This document shows, one piece after another, positions 22,001-35,484 of a DNA stretch of 64,000 nucleotides. The notes beneath the pieces are model-generated. The model was given only the letters and a program-made list of their open reading frames with translations. It had not been told where the DNA came from and searched no databases. The translations under genes were made by a program, and so were the position numbers. The DNA comes from Toxoplasma gondii ME49 (taxonomy: Eukaryota > Apicomplexa > Conoidasida > Eucoccidiorida > Sarcocystidae), in the NCBI RefSeq assembly GCF_000006565.2, contig NC_031479.1, positions 3,622,289 through 3,686,288 on the forward strand. Reading direction: 5' to 3'. Every line of letters begins with the position of its first letter. The first letter of the stretch is position 1.

Positions 22001-24267
22001 GTTGGGACAGACGAACTCGCCAAATGGGCAACTCGGCATTCGGTGGCTCTTTGAATCGCAGCTCAGACACAGGCGCCCTGAAAAAGGACACCAGTTACCA
22101 AATCCGCATAGAGTTGCGAAGACTGTTTTCCACAAAAACAACAAGGACATTGGTAGACGCAACGCCCCCTGCTTCCTCCGTCTCACTATTTAAAGAAGCC
22201 CGAACATGGTTAAACATACTGGAACCGTTCCCAGACTGACATACGCGCGCGTATCGAGTTTATGCATGTGCTACGCAGAGCGACCGCACCTTCCCGTTCA
22301 TCACACGTGGTCCTCACTTCCCTTGCTTTTGTAGCTGTATGGCAACCTGCCTACCAACTTGGTTCCAAATGTCAGTGACACAACCTTTCTGGTGCGTACT
22401 CACCTTTGGCGTAAGCCTCGAGCATTTCGAAACGTGTAAGAAGAAGAGGACGACTCTCTTGCTGAGCGAGCACAGCAGCCGCGGCGGCAGCTGTACTTCC
22501 AGTCTGAAAAGCTACCCCGGACATTCCTACGTGAGTTTGGAAGGCTCCGTTCTCGTTAATAGCTCTAGCAACTCCATCTGCAGTGTTCATGAAGTTCGCC
22601 GCGGCGCACCCACCGGATTTGATGCTTTCGAGAGGCAACATCAGCACCTGGTCGTCTGCGTGAATTCTGTGTGTGTTTCCGTAGTTCTCGTCGCCGCCAG
22701 TCCGGTGGTACTCATCGTTGGCACTAGCTGCCCATTTTCTCTCTTGTGCAATACCTGTTTTCTTTCCAAAACTGCTGCTATACTCTGTTGTGGCGTTGTA
22801 GGTATTGTAGCCTTCCTCAATCTGGAGTACATGGCCACTTAACATTTGAGCGGAGGACATATTTTTCCCAGAAAATTCATTCTTTCGTACGGCATTCGCC
22901 AAAGCGGCATACGCAGAAGATCCCAGTCCTGCAGTCTGGCTCACGCGGCCGAAGTCCACTCCACTTCCCGGTTGCACAAAAGCGGTTGATGAACCGGTGA
23001 GGATGGTACTGGCACTTTTGTGAGAGCTGGACAGAGGGAATGAAGGATAGTTCCCAAAAAAGCTCTTGTTCGAAGCAATGGTGCTGTGGCTTTGAAACGT
23101 GTTGGGCCTGCCATCAGCCCCTGCTCCGAGCGCGCCTTCACTCGTGCTTCGAGTAAGGGACTGTGACAAAGAAGTCAGACTAGCAAGAATGTCATCTGCT
23201 TCTTTGTTTGCTGACACCGACTTCTTCTGAATGTTTATTTCCATGTTCCCTTCTTCTGGTATCGCCCCCATCGTACTGCTTCTTCTAGTGGGGAGAAATG
23301 ATGATGCAGAGGGTGCTGTCTGCGAACTTTCTGGCAGAGTGTGTTGTTTCAAGAGAACAACACTGGGGTTATGCATCGATGATGAAGTACCTTTGCTACT
23401 GACGAGATTGTGCTTGGATTTGGGATTGTCCTGGCGTGGAGACGAGCTTGGTGTTCCTTGCTTCATCATTTTCGGCTGTGCTTCATCAATTGTTGATTTC
23501 TCTGTCGTGGCTGGTGGTGAAGATGTTCGTTGCGAATCCAATGCGTCTGATGCCCCCACAAATTCGCATTTGTGGCTCTCTGTCGAGTTTGTTGTTTTGA
23601 GCTCCGACCTGAGTTCTGCGTCTTGACACACGATTACACTCTCGTTCATGTTGTCAATACTTGAAATACCAGTGGTTGTCTCAGTCCCAACAGGGTCTTG
23701 GACGTTGTTGACGGCGGGTGGCGTGGCTTTTTGAAGGTCGTTTCGAGACTCCTTGTGCGCCTCAATTGTTTTGCGGTCGCTGGTGTTACTTACTACTCGC
23801 TTTTGAATAGATGCACTCAAGATATCAGAAGTACCATTCTCCTCGGTTTCTGGATCTTGTGTAATCAGCGGCGGAACGATGCCCTTCGTGTCGTATTGTC
23901 CAGCTGTGGAGAGAATTTTGTTGCTACATGTATTTGTGGAGGACGAGGGAGTGCCATTGTGCTCCTGATTGTTCCCTGAAACAGCGGGAATCCCTCCAGA
24001 GGACGACGACCGAGAAGACATCTCGTTGGATGGCACGTGAATGCCAGTGGTGCAATCAGTGTTGGTCTTCTGCAGGACAGATGGGTCAGACACTACAGGC
24101 AGCTTCAAGGCTTCCGATCCAGCCGAATGAGAATCCTTCTCTACCACAGAGAACGACACACCTTTTTCTTCCCGGTCCTTCATTTCACTGCGCGAGTGTT
24201 CTTCTGTGACAGCTTTTTGAAAAGTGCTAGCCGAAAGGGAGGCTTCCATCTTCACACGATGGAACAT
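16093..24267 (-). CDS. RNA-binding protein with tandem CCHC zinc knuckles and one RRM
   Basis: Nine exons: 24267-22404, 22077-21981, 21667-21592, 21335-21099, 20793-20707, 20369-20022, 19410-18409, 17755-16655, 16359-16093. All phases agree and the total is about 1,692 residues. After 620 Ser/Thr-rich, probably disordered residues come two perfect C-X2-C-X4-H-X4-C knuckles (C625-C628-H633-C638 and C645-C648-H653-C658), then a Cys-rich third unit (C662, C665, H669). An intron splits the second knuckle. The RRM follows at about 727-799: SVYVSNLP is RNP2, KHAFVQLS is RNP1 and IRGVTLKVQF is the last strand, assembled from three exons. The C-terminal 900 residues hold Ala, Gln and Ser homopolymers and an Ala/Gln-rich region; the last exon has a helical stretch. 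The combination suggests cytoplasmic or nuclear mRNA regulation, with RNA held by both modules; target and stage are unknown. ATG at 24249 is an in-frame alternative start. Confidence 0.85.
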
Positions 24268-27200
24268 GTACGAACATAAGAGACTTGTAGCCGCTATCGA
24301 AGACTATGAAACCGAACTGGTTCACTTTAGGGGAACGACGCGGTGACACTGCTCGTAGAGGCGCGACTTGAACCAGAGTCCTGTAGCAAATTGTGGCACG
24401 ACTCGTAGAGTTCTTTGTCGTCTTTATTACCACGGGGCTCTTGCAGCAGGTGTCGTTTTTGAACGTCGAGGAACGAGCCAAACGGAAAACAGAATTGTGC
24501 CTTGCTTTCGTCTGTAGATAATATATTGCGGCGTAGCTCTTCGTCAGTTATCGGTAGACACGGATTTCACCGCCCCTTTGTATGAACAGAGCTTTATGAA
24601 GAAGGCTGTGTGGATCTTCTCTGTCTAACTTGGGAAGGAAAGGAAAAAGGACAAGACATCGAAAAACCGAGAAGGGCGAAGTCTAATTCAAGAAGTGACC
24701 GACAGGGCATTCAAGGTCCAGCGGAGAAAGAAGATGAGGCCAAGCATCGGGCACCGGGATACAGGGCCCGAGAATGTCACGACAGTAGTCGAGATCACAG
24801 GGGAGGAAGGCCGAGAATGTCAGGTAAAAGCAAATTTGCGAGCAGCCGCCCTCAATAGTAGCGGAGTTGTCATCAGCTGACAAGCAGGTCTGGTGGGCCT
24901 AAACATCGAAGAGGCGGAGAGGGCGACACAGATCCTGCTAGAGAGCAAAAAAGCGTAGGTCTTTCGGACCCAGATTGAGGCTCAAGCGGCGGATGACGTC
25001 CAGCACAACAAAGTAGAAGATGTGTTGTTGCGGTCCAGCGTGAACAGAAACCTTCACCCTTATCGAAACCCGTTGTGGATAGATCACGAAGCGGAGTGGT
25101 TGATACCATCAGAAAATCGAACAAATGTTGGAGCGTCGATGACAAAAAACCGGATTTATGCAGTTTGAAAGGCTTCCCGAATGACCGCAAACAGTCTATT
25201 TAATTGTCTGCCCTCCGCGTCTACACACAATAGTTGCTGGTAGAGGTTCTGCTGCTGGCCCAGATGTACACGTACGCGATATACCTGCTACACCAACCAT
25301 ATATATGGAACAAATTTTCTGTGTGAACCAGCGTAAACCCACGGCAATTTGTGGGGGTTTCTGAAACTCCTGGGAGCCGCAATCAGCGTTAATCCCGGAG
25401 ACTTAATACATACACTGGATAAATTGCGGGCGCGAACAGCAGGCCGGAAACAGGAAAGTGTTTTGTGCACGTCTCCGCTTGCTATGGCAATACGGCGACA
25501 AAGGTGAAGTAAAAATCCCTCTCAGAAGTGAGTAGCCGGGCTTGTCACGGCTAAGCCAAACCTGCTTGGAGCTGGCCTTAGGCGTACAGCATACACACAT
25601 AAGTCTATAAACTAGAGGACATACAAAGGATTCTCTAAATCAACGGAGGTACACAACTGAGGCTGTTGCGCAAGCTCGCGGAAAGTAGCAAGCTTGTTTA
25701 ACGCTCAGTAGTCACTGCATGAACAGAGTCTCTTTCAGTTCCACAGTGAAATTCCGATCCTTCCCTCTAAGATATTAAACCGACGATTTCTCGGCCTGAA
25801 CCATGAAGAGTTTCCCTTGTACCCGGCCACACACCAATCGATTCTTGATTCCCTCCTGCAGGTAAATAGACGCGACATCACCGGATTACAAACGGGATAA
25901 CTGGGTAACGCACGCGCAGCAACTTCAGCAAACGGGCCCCGTGTCAAGCGGATAAGTAGGAGTCTGAACCAACGTGAATTTGCCACATTACATGCACAGG
26001 CGATGTGTGGCGGCGCAAGTCAAGAGATGCCTGTCTCGTTTGCATCCGACTCCAAACACGGAAGAGTGATGGAAACGGTATTCACGCATTGGCATGCGAT
26101 ATACAGCAGATGTGTGTTATCCTATATGGCTGCAGATAGCACATTAGGGGCACATGCGCAAAACAGGTCTTGATAGATGGTGCGCGTAGGCTGATTCGCT
26201 CTTGGCCACATTCCAAACAAACATTACGCGCTACCAGGACTTTCGCTGGCCTGACTGACGGAAGAACACATAGTTTGGTGACCTGCAACTGAGCTCGAAG
26301 GACAGTCTTTTCTTAGCGGGGTCTTCCAGAGAACGAAGGGTTCAGTGTTTGAAGTTACAGTTCAATCGCTGCAGTTCATACTCAGTTTTCAACAGTGACA
26401 GGTAAGCTTGATGAATAATCATTGACGTGTGAGGCTTCGGGCTTCAGCAGATTCACTTAACGAAAGTGAAACAAAGTTGGTTTCAATCAGAAAACATGAA
26501 AACTCACTGTTGTTCTTAATGGGCGATTGAAGCAGAAAAACATGCTGGTCTTCTTTCGGGGCTACCGCATCAGGCTGATGGCGCCAGACGATCTTCATTG
26601 CCAGTCTTTGCCTTGGAGAAGTTGAGTCTACTTTCCCCTAAATGTGTTCCCGTTTTCTGGGCCAAAATCGTGTCAGAACGGGCTCTGTCACAACTGCTCG
26701 GCTCTAGTCTTCAAGAAAAAGCTCCCAAATACTTTTTAGAGACGTACACACGCACACACCCAAATGTGTGTATCTGCTTGCTTAATTCATCACGCACGCA
26801 AGCGGCTCCCGTTTCCAGCGCAGGCTCGACTACAAAGGAGGGATTTCTTGCCGCCTCGGACCCTTAACACAAGCCAAATGTTTAATAATGATGTACTTGT
26901 ATATTCATGTGGCCTTGATCGGATAACGGGTGGACTTTGAGGCGCGCGTGTACTACTGCTTGTTTATCGACGGGCCAGAGGAAGCCGAAAAAAGTTGGGA
27001 ACAGCTGATGCCAGAAAAGAAGAAAAACGGACTCATTTTAAAGGCAACACGTGGTGGCGTGCTGACCTGCATGGCGTGTCTCATCTTGCGCTTTTGGCGG
27101 GAGGGCCGTCAGAGCAGGTCGGGACGCAGGGACCTTGTTTTGCTCGGTCAGTCGCATGCCTGCTCAGGCCAGTACCTTGCTGCAGTAGATGTGATATCGA

Positions 27201-30030
27201 CGAGATGTCGAGTGTTTCTTTTTGAGTAGAACTGACAAGCACTCCTGTGTATGCCTCTTGGCCTTTTCTGTCACTGATCTATGATTCTGAATTTCACCGT
27301 AACCGAAAGTCAAAAACATAACTTCAGCAGCATGCGGGATTTCACCGTGGTGTATGGTTTGGTCTATTATCTATCAAATAGTCAGAAGCGACATAAAATA
27401 ATACTTCGTAGGAGGATTTTTGAACGGTCTGCTGATCGCAGTTTAGCCTTAGCCCCAGGCTTTTGTCTCGAAGAAGTCCTTTACGCAATGTATTTCGTCC
27501 GCAGCAACCTCTCTCCGCGAAGAGTCAAAGTGAACAACAACTGCTTCCTTCGTCGAACACTTCGCGCAACTGCCGCCTCACTGCTTGATGTGGGACCTAC
27601 AGCAGGTAACGGATCTTCTCCAATGGGAGCCTGTCTTAGTCTCATTAAGTCTGAAGTCTGGCTGATTCCCTAGACACGGCTATATCATCGCCGGTGGACC
27701 ACGTAACCTGCTACGCATTAGATCATGCTGTCCTAGTTCTTGGACCATGTACGCTATAGATGGGAGAGTGGTAGACTGTAGCTGTGTTGAGACCATGAGA
27801 AGGTTCAGCGGAGCTTTACAAATATGCTGACCATAAGGCCGGTGGTTGACGGCAGCATAGAGTCGTAGTAATACACCTTCCCTCACGCGCATTCGGTCAT
27901 GGATCTGAAGCCACTCGACTCATTACGAGCTCTCTGAATCTGCTCAGCAACCGTCGAAGTACCGGCAGGTGCAGAGGATCCGAGAACAAGCAACCTGCCT
28001 GCTTTTCCGTTGCGCCTGCGGCATGAAGTGGAGGCTAGCATTTGCCGTTGTGAGTTTCCTCGGTATACAAATATGAATACCTTGGGTGGGAAATCAGGTC
28101 TTCATCATGTGGCGCAGGCTGTAGACAGCCGCTAGCACCCTATGCAGACCACCGGCACAAGAGATGTTCGAAGTGTGGCTTTGTGAAAACATTTAACGAA
28201 CTAGCATACCTGCAGACGGTAGAACCCGAGAAAGAACCTGCTAACGTCGTTTGCATCTACTACTCTACGCGGCACTGCAGATGTGGGTCGCTTGCAGTGG
28301 GCGCAACACCTCATGGTAGAGAGCGTACATGTACGAATGATGTTGCAGATAGCTAAGTGCGGGCAGCTGGACTCGATTCCCTCAATCCCAGTATCTTTTA
28401 GAGGAACCGACATTTTCACTATAATTACCAGCATGATGAACAACAGGACTGCGATTGGACCCATCCGAAACAGGATTTCCGTGCACGCGTTTGCTAGGGC
28501 AGGCTATTTTCTGATCCAGTTGTTGATTTACAAACAGTTGTCAGTGGTTGCATATCAACACGCCGAAGACTAGTGCTTTGGTCTACAAACAAAGGAAACG
28601 ATTCACAGCATTGATTTGGCTTGGGTGAGGCGTGTTTTACAGTTTCTGGTCGGACATCGATTGGACGGCTGTCAGTTTTGTATGACACTCTCAAGCAGGG
28701 CGAGTTTCCACGAGACAGAATACCCGAAACAGCACCGTGAAAGTGCGCCAAATGCTGCACACTCATCTACCTTTGGTATTTAGTTGAGAAAATGAACACT
28801 GTATCGCTACGATGGACTGCAACACCAATATCACACTTGAGGTGGACAGGGCACGAAGAATTTGTCGATGACTCGTACCTGAGCTTGGGTTGCTAGTTTT
28901 GAGAGTGTATAAGGCTCTACAAACGCCCCTGCAATCTGCTTGTTTCTACACAAAACTACTGCCTACTCGGGGTTCCCTGTCCGCCGGGAGATAACTAACG
29001 ACGAGCCTACTCTGCCATCCGTGTCGGGTTATCGCGGGCATGCTTCCCTGCTGGTACTTTCACCAGTTAATATTGGAAAAGATGACTTTCCAGCAGGATT
29101 GCATGTCTGATTCTGGCTAAGAGGCACATATTAACTAAGAGAGCTAAAGACTAGCAATCGTACAAAACAAACGACCGGCGCACACACAGAGGGGAAGTTT
29201 TTGCAGGCCTGCCGATGGAGGGTAGGGCCCGCCTATCTACCTTGCTCTTTCGGCAGCGAGAGATTGCACCTACGCCAGCCACCGCTTTTCCTTCATATCC
29301 TCATCCTTTATTCCACGCGTGATAAGGAGGAGCATTTGAGCTACGTTGTCGAGTGGCTTTTCCATTTTTTTTGGTGGGGGGGAAACACGACGCACCACGC
29401 CTCCAGTAGCCATGAGAGAGCTCGCTTTACCTGCTTCCTTTCCAGCGTCCCGCAACAGGAAAAAATCTCACCATGTTTCCGACATTTTCTTGTTGCTCAC
29501 ATCCTGTTGCAGTGCTGGGTCCTGCGCCGGTTACCTTTCTTTCTATTGTTCCACGAACATGTGTTCTGGATCTTGAAATGTACGTCGAAGGCGAGGTCTA
29601 GTACGGCCTTACTGAAAAGCCCGTCAGTGTTCTGCTCTCTTCAGGTTGACAGGATCCGCCACATGGTTGCTTTGTAGTCTATGAAGACCTTCCCTAAGGC
29701 CCGTATGGCAAACTACTGTTTGCCTGAACTTGTTATCACTCCAGCATTTCGATAGGTGACAGGTGTGTGCAGTCATCACGACTTCCTAAACCACAGAAGA
29801 AATATGCACCGTCTTTTTGACTATGCTGGGATCCACAAGTGGCTATGAAGGACTTAGGAAATGGAATCCGTATCCTACCTTTCTCTACGTGCGACGGCAC
29901 CTAGTTGTTTTTCCGTGTAAAGGGGCAGGCGAGGAATCCTTATACTTGAAAAATCCGCCTCCTAACAAAGCTTCAAAGAGCTGGAGGTATAGCTGTTCTT
30001 AATGTTGATGGGCCTTTCCGTATTTTTTAG
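24268..30030. other. Long divergent intergenic region
   Basis: Nearly 6 kb between the divergent zinc knuckle/RRM gene (minus) and the CCCH gene (plus). Open frames are short and scattered over both strands and lack convincing splice signals. The stretch must hold both promoters, probably long 5' untranslated regions, and the missing first exon of the CCCH gene. I see no recognisable repeat, tRNA or transposon protein. Non-coding transcripts cannot be judged from sequence alone. Confidence 0.45.
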
Positions 30031-33000
30031 GGAGCAAAGCAGCTGGTCGACTACAGGGCCTTCCTCATGCGCAGGTAATCCCTACAAACAGAACAGAAGG
30101 TACTCATTGTGAAGGCTTTCCAGAGAGCTATCTCAGTGCGGACTGTAAACCAAAAGCCTACTCGGAAATATCGAAACTCATCAAATCTCTATATTCGATT
30201 GAATTCAACTGCACCATTCGGTGGAAGACCGAGTCAGGCTTCAACCAGGTTTCCTCGTTCCATGGAGACAGAGACAGCCAACTGCCCGGCAATGGAGGAA
30301 GCTGCCGGTAGCAGTAGAGGCTGCGGCTCTGCTCGCTGCACCGCGAAGACAAAGATTGATTCTGGGATCCTTCAACAGCACAGGTTCAAGTGAGCTGTTG
30401 GGGGACCTCACACCATTTTTTACTACATCGCCTAAGGTCTTTCTAGTGAACAATGCCCCTTTTGCGAATACGCAGAGACGTGACCATAAATGCCGGTAAA
30501 GAGGGTTGGACCAGAACATAACAGAGCCAGTTGCATTTGTTATCAAGCATTTGCAGGTTGCTGTTGTTGCAACGTAATCGCTCTCTCTTTGTATCCAAAT
30601 AATGGACCACCCAAACCGAAAGGCCCTCTGAATCCACCTGCACATTATAGTGAAGTCCTTCTCAGAACAATGAAGCCTTTACTACACTCATATGTTTTTG
30701 AATAACAAAGGTCAAGAAGTGCTTGCCTTGGACTGACGGATGGCAACAGAAATCAGACATACGCGACGCACAGGCTAAACGCTCTGATCAGAACGTACTT
30801 GCTTGGCGATTGTGGCTAAAACTGAAAGTTGGGCTGCCAAATGGAATTTTACGAGGAGTGAGCTCATGTCGCACCAGCACGGAGACATCAATTAGAGCAA
30901 AACAAGAACTTTGCCAGTTTATAGAAACCCAATCACCCTTCGGGGACTTTCCTGAATACATAGACTTTCACGGGAGTATGGAGTACTGAACAGTGGCGGT
31001 GTTGCTTCTGTTTGCTCTCAGGGTCTTCAAATTCACATTTTGTAAGTACTTCTTCAAAGGAAAGTGCACACGCGGTAGTGCATGCACCTTCGCCCACGGG
31101 ATTGAGGAGTTGCGCGAACGGCCGCAGCTGAGCAAAACTCGCATCTGCGAGAAGTGGCGACAGGGTTTGTGCGAGCACGTCAACTCCGAGGACTGCAAGT
31201 TTGCTCACGGAAAGGAAGACTTGAGAATTGCAAAGCCTGGCATTTGCGACCTTCACCGACAGGGTGAGTTACAAACAGCTGCTTCCTTCGTCTGCACATC
31301 TTTCGTGTTTCTCTAGAGTAAAGAAACTGAAACAACTAGTCGGCTACACACAAAAAAGATCAGTATCAGTTTACAACCTCCATCGTCACTCACAAAGCAT
31401 ACGTGTATCCGGTTATCTGCTCACATATACACATATAAGTATTTATCTAATGAGAGGAAGACGTTGATGTTCATACTTCCGTAGACGAAACTAACTGTGT
31501 GGACACAAGGTCCCCCCAAAATAAGTTGGTTAACAGTATCCTGTTTGCATAACCGTAGTACTTGCAACTGCCGTCTTCCATTCGGTTCCATACTGGCTGA
31601 CTATTCGTAGACCACAAAATAACATATGTTTTATGGGAATTTCCTGATGCTAATGTCGTCCCCTTTTCACCGTAGATACAGTTTGAATTTCTCACACGAT
31701 TGTTGAAACGACAAGTACAACAATGCTGTTTACCGCGTGAGGCAACAATTGTTCTTTCGAGTGTCGGAGACACTGATCCGGTGTGCTCTGTTCCAGTAAC
31801 AATCTCTTACGGGCTTTGGAGGATAGCGTGACCAGTACAGAAACACTATGGCATGCTAATCCAATTTGTGCTTCCGACGATACCCCGGCGAAAGGCTGCT
31901 ACTGCCATGACTATTTCTGCATTGATAAATCGTTTGACGTGAAGGGACGGTCCGACTCATTCGTGTTCTGTTAGGGAGCTTGCAGTGTATTATGGCGTAC
32001 TGCAGTTTGTTGTCAGGGGAAGGATGTGCCGATAGTCTTCCAACAGTCTTGTCCACTGCCACGGTATGTCCCTCATCTTCCAGGACTCTGCGCCTACGGG
32101 GATAATTGTCGTTTCGCTCATAATGAAGATGAAGTGACAACACAGCTTCTGCTATCTTCTGCCACCAAAACACCCTTAGAAGTCCATCAAGCGGTCCAGG
32201 GCGCGTGGAATAAATTGAGGAGAACGACAGCGTATCACAGTCGTTCCCATCATCGGAAGGCCGGATTCTACGATCAGGTTTCTGCACGTGACGTTCCAGA
32301 GCCATCCCTGCTTTGTTACGGCCCTGCACGCCCCCTCCAGCAGATTTCTGACGACACTGTGGTTCCTGGAGAAACATCTAGCCCCCAACGACCGGACCAA
32401 CCGGTTGAATTGGGAACTTGCAGCAGAGAGCCATGTGTGGGGCGTGTCAGTCAGCCTCTCGCCCCGGACCAAGCATTGGCTTCAGGTAACAGCTCTAGGG
32501 ACCTATGTGTGCCTACAGCATCCACAGGACTTATAGACAATACAAGAATGACCATCAGAACCACACCTGCGCCCTGGTCTGGTTGCCCTGATACATACGG
32601 CCCTTCATCGTACGAACATAACAACGGGGATGCCAACTCGCCGACGTTGGAGCGAAGGCTCACAGGAGCCGGCGGATCGGTCCCCCTTGGCTTGCCTCAA
32701 GCAAAGGCTTGCCAAACAATTGAATCGCACGAAACAGTCGACTCAAGGTTTATCCTAGAACGACGTGCCTGCGGTTCAAATGTAGTTAGGGACAAAACAG
32801 GCCAAGTGTCCTCTGCCGAACAGCGAGCTGTGGTAGAGGTTGCGGAAGGAGACACAAGAACCACACGAGCTGAGATGTCTCGTAGTGATCTGATGTGCCT
32901 CGGCACGACTGACTTTGCTGGCTGTTCTGTGAGCCCGCGGGAAGGCAGCTACAGAGGGAGCTGGAGCACTCGTACAAGTAGTGACGAAGGTGTCGCCTTC

Positions 33001-35484
33001 TCTGAATGCGCTGGCAGGATTCAGAAGTGGAAAGCAAAAGGAAAATCAGAGTTGTCCAGTCACTGTGGTAGTCGGAGTCGCCCGATACAAGGACAGATGG
33101 TCGACGACGACAACTCTAACGGCAATTGCTGGCGGGGAGGAGAAAAGATGGAAGAGTCGATCAAGGCGGCATGGTGTTCAAGCTCCCGGAGTCTCATTGA
33201 AAAAGATTGTCCAACTGACAGAAGCAGACGAAACAGTGCTTTCGGGTCAAGCAGCGTGAGCGGCGAATCCATACGTTACGGTTGCCGTACTGGAGACAAC
33301 TGTACGGTAGTCACCAGTGTCCGATCTGACGCCAGCAGCACCCTGTGGACAGGGAGGGGCGGTACTTCAAGCCCTGATGTGACTCCCGGCAGGCGGTCTC
33401 TGAGAGATAGTGGAGGCAGCGGTGCCTTGTCGGATGGAGTTGGAAGCAGGGCAAAGACTGCGAAAGCAAAAATGACGATTCCTGGCCTCCAGCCGCTCTC
33501 AGGATTATCTCGCAGTTTGTCCCCAGTTAGGGTCGACCACGGAAAGACGGTCACAAAAGTGGAGGACAAGAGAGACCACCGCTGTGAGAATCGTTCGTCT
33601 GTATCGTCAACTGGAGAAGGTTACAGTTCCCCGCAGTGCAAAGGAGACACCGGACGTCTGCACGAGCTTGAATACCGCGGAGATTCAGAAGTAGCAGTCA
33701 CACCATTAGGCAAGTTTTCCAGAGGAGAGATCACTTCAGACGGCGAAATTCTGAATCGCGAAGAAGTGCTATGTGCTTCCGACGCACCTGCTAAGTGCCT
33801 TCAGGAGAAGCGACATACTGAATGTGGTTGTGTAACAGTGTATTATTCGCACCCACAGTTGCCAAATCCTCCACAGCGAACGCTCGTGGCTCCGGAAAGC
33901 CGTAACAGTCGCTGGTTTGGTAGAGAGCACGCAGTCACACGATCCTTTTGGCGGCCAACTGAAAGCAACGCCAATGCGACTGCAGTGGAACCGCAGCCGC
34001 AAACGTCAGGAGAGAGAGCGACACAGACATCGAAAGCCGATGTGCGCTTTTGGGGAGAACGGCAACGATCTCTAATGAACGTGGACCAGCAGCCACAACC
34101 ACCCAGGCTAAGATGCGGTGACCGCAGCTCCACGGTCTTCGGGGGCACACGAAAGTGCCGTCAATATCAATGCCAACAGAGGTCAAAACAGGATCTGCCG
34201 GCATCAAGGAAAGAAACAACAACATGTGGCGCAAGCGAATTCGGTGTCCAGGGACAAAAACCAGCAAGGTATGTCCTGCATCATCCGAACACGCACTCTG
34301 AATTCGGGGCAACCCACAACAGTGGAGTTTATCGAAGGCCGGTGTCAACGGTGGGCGGTCACCACAGAACTTCTTCAAAGGGGCTTCGTGTCGACAATCA
34401 GAAATCAGCCAAGAGGTTGATGGCTGAATATCAGCTCGTCCGACGTCCACTAGGTCCGTCTCCAATTCCTCGACGCTCGAGAGCAGTGCCACAGCTGTGT
34501 AATCCGAAGATCGATGACACGTCCTTTGCCGAGAGCCTCTCAAGCAACGTTGGGCTATCCAGTTCCAGGCTCTCAAATGAGGACGTACGGCAATATAAGA
34601 CTGATCTCGACAGTTCAAAGCAAAGTACTGAGGAGTGGTCTATTTCGGCAAAAGGTACAATTCAACCAGCCGTTCCCTCCCCTCAAAGCGATCGAGACAA
34701 GCCCTCTCCGGCACCGCCCGCTGTCGTAATGCCAGCTTTCGCAAAGAGTAAAACCAGTCTGATGAGAAATTTTAGTGACACAGAACGTTTTTTTGGTTCG
34801 TGCACGCGGCTGTTGGGCTTCGAGAAGAGAGAAGATTCGAGGTCTCAGAAAGTAAGTTCTGCAGATGGCGCAATAAGTGTTTGTCCGGATAACATACCCG
34901 TCTTTGGGAAAATCCAGTCATCCAGTTCTGATGTTGTCTCGATAGCGTACTCACCAGCCCCGCTCCGCTCACACGAACGCGCCTTCCCGAAAAATGTGAT
35001 TCAGCCGGAGAAGGAAACTAAAGGGAGTATGATTCTTGGTCGTGGCGAGCACGAGCACCGGTGGAATGGCACCTGTCTGTACGAGGTGGGTGGAAAAAAA
35101 CGGACGCAGATATCCCCCGTTTTCGCCTCTTGCACTGTATCTTCCGGCTTCATAGCAGCGCCAGATGCATTTGGGGTGCAAACCGGAGGAAGCCAAAAAC
35201 CCGGTTGTCGCGAGGCATGTGGAACCCTTCAGTGGAGCCTCAACGCCGTTCAAGGAAGGGTACTTCCCGGAGCGGACGCCATTGAGCCGCCGACATTCAA
35301 TTTGTATGGCTCTGAAGACCACGTCGCTCCTCTTGAAAGGACCTCTCCGTTTTTTTTCGATACTCAGTCAGTCTCGTGCACGAACTACCACACTATGCTG
35401 AGAAATCTCTGCATGCAACTGGGGGCAGAAAGCATTACCGTGTTCCTTGCAGCTGCGGCAGCCCGCGCTCAGTATGCTGATTGA
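30031..35484 (+). CDS. Protein with three tandem CCCH zinc fingers (5' end not located)
   Basis: Three exons are supported: 30031-30074 (44 bases), 31022-31263 and 32084-35484; phases agree at both junctions. An upstream exon with the start codon is missing from my model. Three CCCH fingers follow each other: CKYFFKGKCTRGSACTFAH (C-X7-C-X5-C-X3-H), CEKWRQGLCEHVN... (C-X7-C-X7-C-X3-H) and CDLHRQGLCAYGDNCRFAH (C-X7-C-X5-C-X3-H). The third is completed only by splicing across the 820-base intron, which fixes the acceptor at 32083/32084. About 1,100 residues of Ser/Arg-rich, probably disordered sequence follow, ending in a short Ala-rich helix and the stop at 35482-35484. CCCH fingers of this type bind single-stranded RNA and mark proteins of mRNA decay, processing or translational control. 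The specific role is unknown. Confidence 0.8.

Noticed and set aside
24600..30000. Possible mitochondrial DNA insertions or transposon remnants in the gene-poor stretch
   Set aside because: I could not recognise any mitochondrial gene fragment or transposon protein by eye; a similarity search would be needed.
32026..32083. Start of the large CCCH exon at 32026 or an acceptor near 32008
   Set aside because: It would interrupt the third zinc finger; only the acceptor at 32083/32084 gives the C-X7-C-X5-C-X3-H spacing in phase.
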